Positions 18,423-27,899 of a DNA stretch of 64,000 nt are shown here, in pieces. The translations under genes were made by a program, and so were the position numbers. The notes beneath the pieces were generated by a model. The model saw nothing but the letters and a program-made list of their open reading frames with translations, ran no database searches and was not told where the DNA came from. The stretch is from Gammaproteobacteria bacterium. Lineage in GTDB: Bacteria; Pseudomonadota; Gammaproteobacteria; Steroidobacterales; Woeseiaceae. The first letter of the stretch is position 1. Every line of letters starts with the position of its first letter. The stretch is taken from assembly GCA_029865385.1 (NCBI GenBank), contig JAOUGX010000012.1, forward strand, positions 1 through 64,000, given 5' to 3'.

Positions 18423-20135
18423 GTGACAAAGAACAGGCACAGAGCCATCTCGGCCCTGTCGATCGGGGCCGCATGCCTTTTAGCTACAGTGGCAGGTCAG
18501 GCCGGCGACCGCGCGCCGCCCAGGCTCGTGCTGCAAATTACCGTCGATGCCCTGCGCGGCGACCTGCCCACGCGTTACGCGCATGTCCTCGGATTCGAAG
18601 GTTTCCGTTTCCTGATGGACGAGGGCGTGAATTACACGAACGCCAACTATGAGCACGCCAACACCGAGACCATCGTCGGGCACGTATCCCTTGCCACCGG
18701 CTCGGTACCGGCAGCCCACGGCATGGTCGGCAACGTCTGGTTCGATCGGGAACAGGGCCGGCTCGTTTATAACATCGAGGATGCCCGCTACGCTTTACTG
18801 ACCGCCGGCGGCGACGTCGATAGCGGCACGGAAATCGATCCGACGCAGAAAGCGGCCGGGGTCGAAGGCCGTTCGCCTTCGGCGATCCTGTCCTCGACGT
18901 TCAGCGACGAACTGGCCGTGCATTTCGCCGGCAGGTCGAAGATCTTCGGCGTCTCGGTCAAGGACCGTGGCGCGGTGTCGCTGGCCGGGCACGCCGGCAA
19001 GGCATTCTGGTTCTCGAAGGCCACGGGCGAGTTCGTCACCAGCACCTACTACTACCCGCGCTATCCGGACTGGGTCAACGAATGGAATGCTCGCAAGCCC
19101 GCGGCGGCCTATGCCGGCAAGTCCTGGGAGTTGCTGCGCCCGTCGTCAAGCTACCTGTTCGGCGATGCCGACGATCGCGACTATGAGACTGACTTCCCGG
19201 GTTTCGGTCGTACCTTCCCGCATGCGTATGGCGAGGCGGGCGACAAGTACCTGACGACGCGCCTCACGCTCGGCCCGGCCGGCGATGAGCTCACCCTGGA
19301 CTTCGCGAAGACCTTGCTCGACAAGGAGAAGCTGGGTGAAGACGAGGTACCGGATTACCTCGCAGTGAGTTTTTCATCGACCGACTATGTCGGTCACCTG
19401 TTCGGTGCAGCGAGTCTCGAGAGCGAGGACAACATGGCGCGGTTGGATCGCACGCTGGCCGACCTGCTCGCTTACGTTGACAGCAAAGTCGGTCTTGCCA
19501 ACACGCTGATCGTGTTGTCGGCCGATCACGGCCAGCCCGAGGTGCCGGGTCACCTGGCGGAGCGAGGCATCAATAATGCGCATTACTTTGACACCGGCAC
19601 GCTGGACAGGGCGCCGGCAATTAGCGCACTGAAAAAGCAATTCGGGATTGGCCAGGAACTGATCGAAGCGTTCTTCCAGCCCTACCTGTATCTTGACCGG
19701 GACGTGATTCGGGATAAGGGGCTGGACCAGGCCGCGGTGGAGCAGGCAGTCGCCGGGGAACTCATGAAATTCGAGGGGGTGGCGGCCGCCGTGTCGAGTA
19801 CGGCGCTGCGCACGGCCAGCCTGCCCGACACGCTGTTGATGCGTTCGATCCTGCGCAATTTTCATCCTAAACGATCGGGCGATATTTATCTCGTGTTCGA
19901 GCCGAACGTGTTCATCAACGATTTCGATGGGCTTACGGTGGCGTCGGTACACGGATCGCCGTGGCGATACGATACCTTCGTGCCGGTCATCTTCGCGGGC
20001 GCCGGTATCGAGGCTGCGACGGTGAGCCGTTCGATCACGCCCTACGACATCGCGCCAACGCTCGCCGGCTTCCTCGGCGTCAAGCCGCCGTCGTCCGCAA
20101 TCGGCAACCCTTTGCAGGAAGTGCTCGGCAACTGA
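18423..20135 (+). CDS. Periplasmic alkaline phosphatase superfamily enzyme (PafA/phosphodiesterase type)
   Basis: A 570-aa secreted hydrolase of phosphate mono- or diesters. It opens with a signal peptide after a GTG start at 18423. Metal and catalytic elements are in the expected order: QITVDALRGD (Asp 42), ANTETIVGHVSLATGS (Thr 83 as likely nucleophile, as in the TxxxH motif of nucleotide phosphodiesterases), VSFSSTDYVGHLFG (Asp and His ligands), VLSADHGQPEVPGH (Asp-His pair) and a C-terminal VHGSPWRYD with the last His ligand. The acidic active site is therefore complete. Whether it is a phosphatase (PafA-like) or phosphodiesterase cannot be settled by eye. No obvious Shine-Dalgarno precedes the GTG. 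Confidence 0.88.
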   Translation: MTKNRHRAISALSIGAACLLATVAGQAGDRAPPRLVLQITVDALRGDLPTRYAHVLGFEGFRFLMDEGVNYTNANYEHANTETIVGHVSLATGSVPAAHGMVGNVWFDREQGRLVYNIEDARYALLTAGGDVDSGTEIDPTQKAAGVEGRSPSAILSSTFSDELAVHFAGRSKIFGVSVKDRGAVSLAGHAGKAFWFSKATGEFVTSTYYYPRYPDWVNEWNARKPAAAYAGKSWELLRPSSSYLFGDADDRDYETDFPGFGRTFPHAYGEAGDKYLTTRLTLGPAGDELTLDFAKTLLDKEKLGEDEVPDYLAVSFSSTDYVGHLFGAASLESEDNMARLDRTLADLLAYVDSKVGLANTLIVLSADHGQPEVPGHLAERGINNAHYFDTGTLDRAPAISALKKQFGIGQELIEAFFQPYLYLDRDVIRDKGLDQAAVEQAVAGELMKFEGVAAAVSSTALRTASLPDTLLMRSILRNFHPKRSGDIYLVFEPNVFINDFDGLTVASVHGSPWRYDTFVPVIFAGAGIEAATVSRSITPYDIAPTLAGFLGVKPPSSAIGNPLQEVLGN

Positions 20136-20420
20136 CGCAACAGGTTCTTATGCCAAACAACAGTTCGCACTGATAAAAGTACAGGACGGGTGAATTGTTG
20201 TCGCCCGGGGCTGCTTAAGGTAACCTTCGGGCGCTTACCGACATCGGTCGGTCGACGCCCCGGCAAGAGTTCCACGGCAGGCGCGGCGTTCTGAATATCT
20301 AAAGAGTAATAAATTTCGGCAGCAATTCAGCAACGATAACGACCGCCAGACCTGGCTTCTTCTCGGCCATCGATTGCACGCCGGAATATCGCTTACCGTA
20401 CTTATACCGAGGAGACGTAA

Positions 20421-21971
20421 ATGTTTTCGAATAGCTGTAACCGCTTGGTCGGGCTGCTCGCCGCAGGTTTCCTGCTGGCGTCCTGGGCAGGCAGCGCCAG
20501 TGCAGCCGACAAGCCCAACGTGGTCGTGATCTGGGGCGATGACATCGGTTACTGGAATCCCAGTGCCTACCATCGGGGCATGATGGGGTACGAGACGCCA
20601 AACATTGACCGTATCGCCAACGAAGGCGCGCTGTTCACCGACTGGTATGGCGAGCAGAGCTGCACCGCCGGACGTTCGGCGTTTCTCACCGGGCAGAGCG
20701 GCTTTCGCACCGGCAACCTCAAGGTCGGCCTTCCCGGCGCGCAAGAGGGATTGCAGGCCCGGGACGTTACGCTGGCCGAGTTGCTGAAGGCGCAAGGCTA
20801 CAATACGGCGCAATTCGGCAAGAATCACCTTGGCGATCTCGACGAGCACCTGCCGACGAACCATGGCTTCGACGAATTCATGGGCTCGCTCTACCATCTT
20901 AATGCTGAGGAGGAGCCGGAAAATCCCGACTATTTCAAGGATCCGGCGTTGATCAAGAAGTACGGCACCCGCGGCGTGATCCACACCTTTGCCGATGGCC
21001 GGATCGAGAGCACCGGGCCGCTGACGAAAAAGCGCATGGAGACCATAGATGACGAAGTGACGGAGGCCGCGCTGGATTATCTCGATCGCGCCAAGAAGGC
21101 CGACAAACCCTTCTTCCTCTGGTGGAACTCGACCCGCATGCATATCTGGACCCACCTCAAGAAAGAGTCGGAGGGTGTGACTGGCCTCGGCATTTATCCG
21201 GATGGGATGGTCGAGCACGATGCTCACGTCGGCCAGATCCTCGACAAGCTCGATGAACTTGGTCTCGCTGAAAACACCATCGTCATGTATTCGACCGACA
21301 ACGGTGCAGAGGCGATGAGCTGGCCGGACGCCGGCACAACGCCCTTCCGTGGCGAGAAGAACACCAACTGGGAAGGCGGCTACCGCGTGCCTACCGTTAT
21401 TCGGTGGCCCGGCGTCATCAAGCCCGGCACCGTCAATAACGGCATCTTCTCGCACATGGACATGTTGCCCACCATCATGGCGGCTGTAGGCGTTCCCGAC
21501 GTCAAAGAGCAGCTCATGAAAGGCATGAAGGTCGGCAAGAAGACCTTTAAAGTGCACCTCGACGGCTACAACGCGATGGACGCCCTGGCCGGGAAGAGCA
21601 AGTCCCCGCGACACGAATTCTTCTATTTCAATGACGACGGCTCGCTCGTGGCATTGCGCTATGACCAGTGGAAGCTCGTATTCCAGGAGCAGCGTGCGCA
21701 TGGCTACGAAGTCTGGCAGGACCCGTTCGTGACCTTGCGCTTCCCGAAACTCTTCAATCTCCTGACCGATCCGTTCGAGCGGGCCGATCATGAAGGTATC
21801 GATTATCCGCGCTGGCGCCTGGAGCACGCGTTCCTGCTCGTCCCGGCGCAGGAATACGTCGGGCGGTTCCTGGCAACATTCAGGGAGTTCCCGCCGAGCC
21901 AGAAAGTCGGAAGCTTCAGCCTTGACAACGTGATGAAGGCGCTGTCGGAGCCGCCACCGGGCAGCAACTGA
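20421..21971 (+). CDS. Periplasmic arylsulfatase, type I (formylglycine) sulfatase
   Basis: A 516-aa exported sulfatase that hydrolyses sulfate esters. After a signal peptide (SASAAD) come KPNVVVIWGDDIGY (Asp 40-Asp 41 metal ligands) and SCTAGRSAFLTG, the C-x-A-x-R maturation motif whose Cys 81 would be oxidised to formylglycine. Further conserved elements are QFGKNHLGD, KPFFLWWNSTRMH, YSTDNGAE (Asp-Asn ligands) and WEGGYRVPTVIRWPG. GAGGAG lies 8 bases before the ATG. A strong terminator follows at 22010-22042, so it is probably monocistronic. No formylglycine-generating enzyme gene is seen nearby. Confidence 0.93.
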   Translation: MFSNSCNRLVGLLAAGFLLASWAGSASAADKPNVVVIWGDDIGYWNPSAYHRGMMGYETPNIDRIANEGALFTDWYGEQSCTAGRSAFLTGQSGFRTGNLKVGLPGAQEGLQARDVTLAELLKAQGYNTAQFGKNHLGDLDEHLPTNHGFDEFMGSLYHLNAEEEPENPDYFKDPALIKKYGTRGVIHTFADGRIESTGPLTKKRMETIDDEVTEAALDYLDRAKKADKPFFLWWNSTRMHIWTHLKKESEGVTGLGIYPDGMVEHDAHVGQILDKLDELGLAENTIVMYSTDNGAEAMSWPDAGTTPFRGEKNTNWEGGYRVPTVIRWPGVIKPGTVNNGIFSHMDMLPTIMAAVGVPDVKEQLMKGMKVGKKTFKVHLDGYNAMDALAGKSKSPRHEFFYFNDDGSLVALRYDQWKLVFQEQRAHGYEVWQDPFVTLRFPKLFNLLTDPFERADHEGIDYPRWRLEHAFLLVPAQEYVGRFLATFREFPPSQKVGSFSLDNVMKALSEPPPGSN

Positions 21972-22009
21972 GGTCGCGCTGACCATAGCGGTCAGTCGTC
22001 ATATCGGGT

Positions 22010-22042
22010 CGCACCTGTTCCAGTCAGGTGCGGCTATTTTTT
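22010..22042 (+). terminator. Rho-independent terminator after the arylsulfatase gene
   Basis: CGCACCTG (22010-22017) and CAGGTGCG (22025-22032) form a perfect 8-bp stem with a 7-base loop, followed by GCTATTTTTT to 22042. It lies 39 bases after the sulfatase stop codon and is a textbook intrinsic terminator on the plus strand. Confidence 0.9.
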
Positions 22043-22103
22043 CGCAGCGGCGGCATCAGCAACGCCTCGCTCTGCGATTCGCAAACCAGCTGTTTTCCTG
22101 TCG

Positions 22104-24614
22104 ATGAAAAACGGGCGGTTGATCGACTCAGAGCACGTCGAAACACGCGGCATCCTGTGGCGCGGCCTGCTGCTTTTGATCTCCGGCGCCGCTGCGCTCA
22201 TCTATCAGGTTCTCTGGATCAAGCAGCTGACGCTCATCGTCGGCGTTGATGTGTACGCGGTCACAACCGGAATCTGTGCGTTCTTTGCGGGACTTGCACT
22301 GGGCGGTGTGTTGCTCGGGCGCTGGGCTGATCGGGTAACGCGGCCGTTGAGATGCTATGCGGCGCTCGAGTTTGGCGTTGCTCTCGTCGGCGTTGCCGTA
22401 ACGGCCGCGCTCGCGCATTCGGCATCTCTGTTTGCGACGCTGGATAGGTCGAGCAGCGTAATCGCCTGGGCGCTGATCTTTTTTCTGGTCGGTGTCGGAC
22501 CATTCCTGATGGGTGGCACATTGCCGGCAATGGTTCGCTCGCTGAGGCTGGACGCAGATCAGATCGGCAGCGGAGGTGGAAGGATGTATGCGGCCAATAC
22601 CGCCGGCGCGATCATTGGTGCCCTGCTTGCTTCCTTCCTGCTGATTCCGGCACTCGGCATCCAGGGCACAGCGCTCTGCGCCGCATGCATCGGCATGCTC
22701 GCCGCCGGCGGTGCGTTATGGCTCGATCATTTCTCACCAAGACAAGGCGTGGCCGCGCAGCGGGCGGCGCCAGAGCCGATGACAAAAGCCGCATTGATTG
22801 CCATTCTTTTCTACATGATTGCCGGAGGCCTGGCGCTTGGCTATGAAGTGGTCTGGTCGCAGTCGATCGTGCAGTTCATGAGCACCCGAACCTATGCGTT
22901 CACAGTCATGCTGGCGACCTATCTTGCCGGTCTCGCTTCGGGCGCGGCCCTGTTTGCAGGCCGGGCCGATCGCGTTCGAGATCCATGGAGCATGTTCGGC
23001 CTGCTGATTGCGGCGGCCGGTGCGGTTGCGTTGCTTGAAGTCGGCCTGCTCGGGCCGTGGCTGCCCGCACTGCAGTCAGCGGTGGATCAGGCGGTGTTTA
23101 CGCTGACCTCTAGCAGGCTGGCTGGCATGTGCGCGCGCTTTGCCGTCGCGGCACTGTATATCGTCTTTATTCCCACGCTTCTGCTCGGTGCCGCGTTTCC
23201 GGCGGCGATAAAACTGATCGTCGATGCCGGGCATGTCGGGCGCGATATCGGCAAAGTGGTAGCGCTGAATACCCTCGGCGGCATCGTCGGCACAGCAATG
23301 ACAGGGTTCGTGTTAGTACCGCAACTCGGTTTGGTGAGAACACTTGCGGTTCTCGGCGTCGTCGCTGCAGTACTCGGCTTGCTGGCAGCTATGCGAGGCG
23401 GGGCCGGTTTTCGTACTGCCCGGCGGGGCGCGGTTGCCATCGCCGTCGTAGCGGCGACCGTTGCCTGGCTGACGCCGTCTGATCGTCTGGCCGTCCTGCT
23501 TGCCGATGCGCGCGGCGGCACGATGGTTTTTTATGAAGAAGGCAAGGGCGGCACCGTCGCGGTTCTCGAGCAATCCGCCGGAAAAAAACAATTCCGTCGT
23601 TTGTATATTCAGGGCGTCTCGAATACCGGTGACAGCCTGCCTTCGCTTCGCTACATGCGTTTGCAAACCCTGCTGCCGCTCATCATCCATAACGGCGAAC
23701 CGAAGGCGGCGCTCGCAATCGGTCTCGGTACCGGCATTACCGCGGGTGCCATGCTGCGCTATCGATCGTTGCAGCAACGCGTGGTTGCCGAGTTGTTACC
23801 CGAAGTTCGCGAAGCGGCCCGGTACTTCGAAGGAAATTATGCGGCGGCGACGGTCCCGGAACTGGACATCCGCCTGCGCGATGGCCGGCGCGAACTGTTG
23901 AGCAGCCAGCAAACGTATGACCTGATCACGCTCGAACCGCCGCCGCCATCCGCCGCCGGTGTCGTGAACCTGTATTCTAGCGACTTTTATGCACTGGCGA
24001 GCGCCCGCCTGCGCCCAAAGGGCCTGGTCGCGCAATGGCTGCCGTTGCCGACACAAAATGAAGACGACACGCGCTCGCTGGTGCGGAGTTTTCTCGATGT
24101 GTACCCGTATGCAACGCTCTGGACCACAGAGCTACACGAAATGTTGTTGATCGGATCGATGCAAGCGATCGAACTCGATGTGCCATCGATCATCGAGCGC
24201 TATGAACAGAACGAAGTCAAGACAGCCCTGCGCGAGGTGGGCATTGCGTCGCCCCAAGCGCTGCTGGCTACGTGGGTTACCGACCGCAACGGCCTTGAAA
24301 CGTATGCCGAAAGCGCCCGGCCGGTTACCGACGACCAGCCGCGCATCGAGTACGCCGACTGGGTTCGTTACGATGAGTTGCAGCGTGTGCTGCCGAACCT
24401 GATCGCGTTGCGCACCGATCCGCCGTTGCAGGGCGCCGATACGGAATTTGCCTGGGCCGTAGCGGCACAGCGCCAGACGCTGCTGCTGTTCTACCAGGCG
24501 GCCCTGAATGCTGCTGCGGGTCATCGGGATCTTTGGGCGCGGGACATGCAACGGGTATTCGTGCGCGAGCCCGACAACGCCTACTATCGATGGTTCGGCG
24601 CCGGAAACGAATGA
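22104..24614 (+). CDS. Membrane protein with C-terminal spermidine-synthase-like domain
   Basis: An 836-aa protein in two parts. The first ~430 residues are highly hydrophobic, with helices in two related halves (ALIYQVLWIKQLTLIVG and GLALGYEVVWSQSIVQF), typical of the transporter-like region fused to polyamine-synthase domains. The C-terminal part (~480-720) has a Rossmann methyltransferase-like fold: ALAIGLGTGITAGAML (glycine-rich loop), VVAELLPEV, LDIRLRDGRRELLSSQQTYDLITLEPPPP, and LYSSDFYALASARLRPKGLVAQWLP. In SpeE the acceptor aspartate sits in a DxxD segment; here LEPPPP replaces the usual D-x-x-D/P, so polyamine activity is doubtful. Substrate unknown. Confidence 0.85.
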   Translation: MKNGRLIDSEHVETRGILWRGLLLLISGAAALIYQVLWIKQLTLIVGVDVYAVTTGICAFFAGLALGGVLLGRWADRVTRPLRCYAALEFGVALVGVAVTAALAHSASLFATLDRSSSVIAWALIFFLVGVGPFLMGGTLPAMVRSLRLDADQIGSGGGRMYAANTAGAIIGALLASFLLIPALGIQGTALCAACIGMLAAGGALWLDHFSPRQGVAAQRAAPEPMTKAALIAILFYMIAGGLALGYEVVWSQSIVQFMSTRTYAFTVMLATYLAGLASGAALFAGRADRVRDPWSMFGLLIAAAGAVALLEVGLLGPWLPALQSAVDQAVFTLTSSRLAGMCARFAVAALYIVFIPTLLLGAAFPAAIKLIVDAGHVGRDIGKVVALNTLGGIVGTAMTGFVLVPQLGLVRTLAVLGVVAAVLGLLAAMRGGAGFRTARRGAVAIAVVAATVAWLTPSDRLAVLLADARGGTMVFYEEGKGGTVAVLEQSAGKKQFRRLYIQGVSNTGDSLPSLRYMRLQTLLPLIIHNGEPKAALAIGLGTGITAGAMLRYRSLQQRVVAELLPEVREAARYFEGNYAAATVPELDIRLRDGRRELLSSQQTYDLITLEPPPPSAAGVVNLYSSDFYALASARLRPKGLVAQWLPLPTQNEDDTRSLVRSFLDVYPYATLWTTELHEMLLIGSMQAIELDVPSIIERYEQNEVKTALREVGIASPQALLATWVTDRNGLETYAESARPVTDDQPRIEYADWVRYDELQRVLPNLIALRTDPPLQGADTEFAWAVAAQRQTLLLFYQAALNAAAGHRDLWARDMQRVFVREPDNAYYRWFGAGNE

Positions 24615-24800
24615 AGGTGTCATCAGGTATTGGCCCATCGGCGACCTGCAAACCGGGGCGAAGGTCCCGGGCATGGGATCTGAACGCTGGATTTGTCGGC
24701 GAATCATTTCGCCCGCTGCATAAACGGCCGCGATTCGGCCGCAAACGAAACCTTGTAGAATGGTGAAAAATTCTCTGAACGCACGTACCGGCAAGGATCC

Positions 24801-25238
24801 ATGCGCAACGCGCTTGTAATTCTCTCGATTGTCACGCTGCTTGTTTTGTGGCAGGCAGGTTGCACTGTCATCGACAGCAGGCCTGCGGAACAGCGAAGCA
24901 GCGCCGCCGTCAAAGCGGATGCGTCCGTAAGAAAGCATTGTTTTCGAAACGAGTATCCATTCGGGGATGCGATGGACGTCGAGGAATTGATCGTCGTCAT
25001 AGACGGTCACCGCGTGACCGGCGAGTACAACTGGGTACCGGCTTACAAGGACAGGCGGCTGGGCCGATTTACCGGCACGCTGCATGGCAACACGATCAAT
25101 GCCGACTATGCGTACCAGCAGGAAGGACAATCGGCGACAACCGCGATTTCGATAACTCTCGAGGAACAACAGGCCACCGTCAAAGGTGGGCCGCGGGAAC
25201 TCGGGCTTGACAGGAGCTTGCGGCGCGCGGCCTGCTGA
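24801..25238 (+). CDS. Small lipoprotein of unknown family
   Basis: A 145-aa protein with a lipoprotein signal (LLVLWQAGC, lipobox QAGC). The mature domain has a conserved look with KHCFRNEYPFGDAMDVEELIVVIDGHRVTGEYNWVPAYKDRRLGRFTGTL and a beta-strand pattern, plus two further cysteines (C at ~46 and the last residue). I recognise no family. The gene precedes the second ligand-gated channel by about 200 bases on the same strand, so it could be co-transcribed, but the spacing is loose. Confidence 0.6.
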   Translation: MRNALVILSIVTLLVLWQAGCTVIDSRPAEQRSSAAVKADASVRKHCFRNEYPFGDAMDVEELIVVIDGHRVTGEYNWVPAYKDRRLGRFTGTLHGNTINADYAYQQEGQSATTAISITLEEQQATVKGGPRELGLDRSLRRAAC

Positions 25239-25441
25239 GACAGTCTCCGCGGCGAAGTGTTCGAGCGGACCATTCCGCATTCGTCGTCGCGACGGCCGGT
25301 TCCCGGCTCGTAGTCGCCGACGCGCCGTAGTGGCAGGATTTGCATCCCGGCGGGTGATGACTTGTCATCGAGATTCATGGATATTCTGCCAATGAACGCA
25401 CAAACGAGTTACGATTTCTCCAGCCCCGATCCTGGTTGCCG

Positions 25442-26485
25442 ATGAGAACCTCGCGCAAATCCGTTTTTGCAACGGCGCTATACTTCTTGCTGACATTCCT
25501 GAATACCGCTCTGTCTGCGCAGGGTGTCGACTCGATGGGTTCCGACCGCATCGGTGACCGGCCGAATGCGGCAGGGGGGCCGACGATCGTGTCCGTCGGC
25601 CTGTACGTGATCGACATTGATGCTATCGATGATGCCGAACAGCGTTTCAGTGCGGACCTGTTCGTCAATATCGGCTGGCAGGACCCGCGTCTGGCGCTGC
25701 CGGAAGGCCAGCGATCCGGCAAGAACCGGACTCTACCCCTGAGTGACATCTGGTCGCCCCGCGGATTGATCGTCAATGACCGTGGAATGAGCACGCAATT
25801 GCCACGCGTCGCCGATGTCGACGACCTCGGCAACGTTCAATATCGGCAGCGCCTGACCGGCGACCTGGCCGTTGATCTCGATCTCAGGGAGTTTCCTTTC
25901 GATACACAGCGTTTGCCGATCGACATTATTTCCTACCAGTACTCACCGGATAGCCTGCGGCTCGTCTCGAATGCTGCCATCGCTCGCAGTGACGGTCTGT
26001 TCAGTGCCGAGGGTTGGCATTTCCGCATGCTCGAACCGGAGACCGGTGACTTCACCATACCGGCCGCGGGAGTCGTTCGGCCGCAATTGAACTACGTCAT
26101 GGAAGCACGCCGCAAAGTTCCGTATTACCTCGTAACGATATTTCTGCCGATATCGCTGATCATCTTCATGTCCTGGATGGCATTCTGGCTGCGGCCGGAT
26201 ATCGTTCCGGTACGCATTGGCATCTCGACGACTTCGATTTTTTCCATTATTGCCTTCGGTTTCAGCATCCGCCTGAGTTTGCCGCCGGTTTCTTACATGA
26301 CGCGAGCCGATATGTTTGTCGTCGGGTGCATGGTGATGGTTTTCCTTGCATTCGGCGTAGCGGTTATTGGCAGTCGCTGGGCTTCCTCCGATCGCCTGGA
26401 GCAGGCGCTCCGGCTGAACGTCATCGCGCGCTGGGTTTACGTCGGCATGTTTGGCGTCATCGCCGCAGCCGCGCTCGTATTTTGA
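25442..26485 (+). CDS. Pentameric ligand-gated ion channel, channel 2, with anion-channel-like pore motif
   Basis: A 347-aa relative of channel 1, from the ATG at 25442. It has a signal peptide, then the extracellular sandwich (NIGWQDPRLALP, SDIWSPRGLIVND) and the Cys-loop-equivalent FPFDTQRL at 151-158 without cysteines. M1 is about 227-249, M2 256-278, M3 290-310 and M4 329-347. The M2 start is P256-V257-R258-I259-G260, aligned by the following LPPVSYMT with the P-A-R-V-G entry of vertebrate glycine and GABA-A receptors, where Pro at -2' and Arg at 0' go with anion selectivity. GLIC has Glu at -2'. So this is a candidate anion-selective channel, by inference from motif only. Two paralogues within 12 kb is unusual. 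Confidence 0.92.
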   Translation: MRTSRKSVFATALYFLLTFLNTALSAQGVDSMGSDRIGDRPNAAGGPTIVSVGLYVIDIDAIDDAEQRFSADLFVNIGWQDPRLALPEGQRSGKNRTLPLSDIWSPRGLIVNDRGMSTQLPRVADVDDLGNVQYRQRLTGDLAVDLDLREFPFDTQRLPIDIISYQYSPDSLRLVSNAAIARSDGLFSAEGWHFRMLEPETGDFTIPAAGVVRPQLNYVMEARRKVPYYLVTIFLPISLIIFMSWMAFWLRPDIVPVRIGISTTSIFSIIAFGFSIRLSLPPVSYMTRADMFVVGCMVMVFLAFGVAVIGSRWASSDRLEQALRLNVIARWVYVGMFGVIAAAALVF

Positions 26486-26830
26486 GTCGTTTGCGACACG
26501 AATTACCGGGCCAGCCACCTCCCGGTGCGCTACGCGGCTCGAAGGCCGCCGTCCAGGATTGCCGAACAGGCAGATCTCCATCAGACGATAGATACGCAAT
26601 CCGGGGGTGATTCCGAGATCGCCTGCGCGGGCCATGTGCGTGGATGGCGATGATGCGGCGCCGGCCGCGAGCCCTCGCCGGCCAGTGGTGCGATGCCATC
26701 CTGGCGGCTGTTCCTCGCAGAAATCCGACTCAGCGAGCCGGCCAAAGCGAAGCTCAGGCGATCATCTCAGCAATGACAGCAAGGGCGGAGTGTGCACTCA
26801 CTCGGCGCCGATCGCGGCGCCCGAGCCCTG
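26486..26830. other. Convergent intergenic region with a GC-rich hairpin
   Basis: Between the channel 2 gene and the DUF4136 gene on the other strand. Only one structure stands out: CTCGGCGCCG (26801-26810), loop ATCG, then CGGCGCCCGAG (26815-26825), a stem with one bulge just beyond the DUF4136 stop. No T-run follows, so termination activity is uncertain. Nothing else is seen. Confidence 0.4.
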
Positions 26831-27412
26831 TTATTTTCCGACGGGCGTGCCTTCTCCTGCCCGAAATGGAAAGTTCGCAAAATACTTGGGAACGGCCTTG
26901 TTGATGGTTACTTCCATGTTCTTGAGCTTTTTTTCGGTCACTCGTGCAACATCGACCGCTTCCCAGACCAGCTTTTTGCGGCGCGGATCGACCAGGTCGA
27001 TATTGAACGTACCTTCGGTGTACTGGGATACGTTCGTTTCCTGCGCATAGCCGTAGCCGTACCAGGGGTCATAAAACCCTCTCCGGTAACCGTAATATCC
27101 GCCGGCCATCGGTGCGGGAGAGGTGGTGATCTGGGTCTTGTCTTCAAGAATCGCATTGAAATTGACGAGCAGGTCCGGGTCGTCGGACCTGGTGTATCCG
27201 CGTGCTTCCATTTCCCGTGTAATGGCCGCCATGACGTATTGGGAAAACAGACTCTGGTACTCGGTGTTCTCCGGCCCGGCATTGGCATAAAAGTTATAGG
27301 TCTTGTATTGGCCGAAGTCGACGGTCTTGTCGTAGTCCGAACGCAAATTGCTGGTCGCGCACGCCGAGAGCGCCGCCAGTATGAAAATGCCGAAAATGAC
27401 TGTTAGTCTCAT
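26831..27412 (-). CDS. DUF4136 lipoprotein
   Basis: A 193-aa lipoprotein (ILAALSAC lipobox) from the ATG at 27412; a GTG two codons earlier is possible. The DUF4136 signature is clear: DYDKTVDFGQYKTYNFY, VMAAITREMEARGYTRSDDPDLLVNF, a Gly/Tyr-rich GGYYGYRRGFYDPWYGYGY segment, YTEGTFNIDLVDPRRKKLVWEAV and a final amphipathic helix. The family is thought to be an outer-membrane-anchored periplasmic lipoprotein of unknown function. Two further copies are in the window, one intact (59298-59879) and one with a nonsense codon (44735-45316); those two are closer to each other than to this one. Confidence 0.88.
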   Translation of the reverse strand: MRLTVIFGIFILAALSACATSNLRSDYDKTVDFGQYKTYNFYANAGPENTEYQSLFSQYVMAAITREMEARGYTRSDDPDLLVNFNAILEDKTQITTSPAPMAGGYYGYRRGFYDPWYGYGYAQETNVSQYTEGTFNIDLVDPRRKKLVWEAVDVARVTEKKLKNMEVTINKAVPKYFANFPFRAGEGTPVGK

Positions 27413-27899
27413 GAGCACAAGCCTTGTGCAGTATTGTGATGTGATTGTAGGGGGCAGCGAATCGGTTGCGTTTCTAGCGGATTATTCCATCTCAGGCCAT
27501 ATTTGCCCGGCAGTCGCCGACCGGCGGTTTTAGCGAGGAAGGCATCCCGATACTCCAGCGCCGCAATGCGAAGATCATTTTCGTTACTGCGACACCGGGC
27601 GGCAGGAACTGCCCGGGCTCTTCACGCAGGCTTGAGACCAGCCCGCGTCGGGTCGCCGCAATGTAGCGATTGCCGGAATGGCCGGTGCGCACATCCGTCC
27701 GTTTCCGAAGTATCCGGCGCGCCGGCGTATTGTTGGATGCAGAACTCACTGCAAATGCCAGTCGCGGCCAAGCGAGTTTTCCGGAACGATGATTCATCGG
27801 CGTTGTCCAGTCGATATCAGTTGCGCCCACATTGCAGGGCAATTCCTGAGACAATCACGGCAGATTTTTAACGTTACTGTTACAGGGCCCGGCACTGGC
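27413..27899. other. Divergent intergenic region
   Basis: 487 bases between the DUF4136 lipoprotein (minus) and the MliC-like lipoprotein (plus). Open frames across it have no features of coding sequence. Promoters for both genes should be here, but I found no convincing hexamers or operator. Confidence 0.4.

Noticed and set aside
20235-21986. A 583-codon open frame on the minus strand opposite the arylsulfatase
   Set aside because: It has no signal, domain or ribosome site. The plus-strand sulfatase has complete catalytic motifs, so this is an antisense shadow of GC-rich coding DNA. Similar long shadows lie opposite the RND genes (1682-2920, 4382-5452) and elsewhere.
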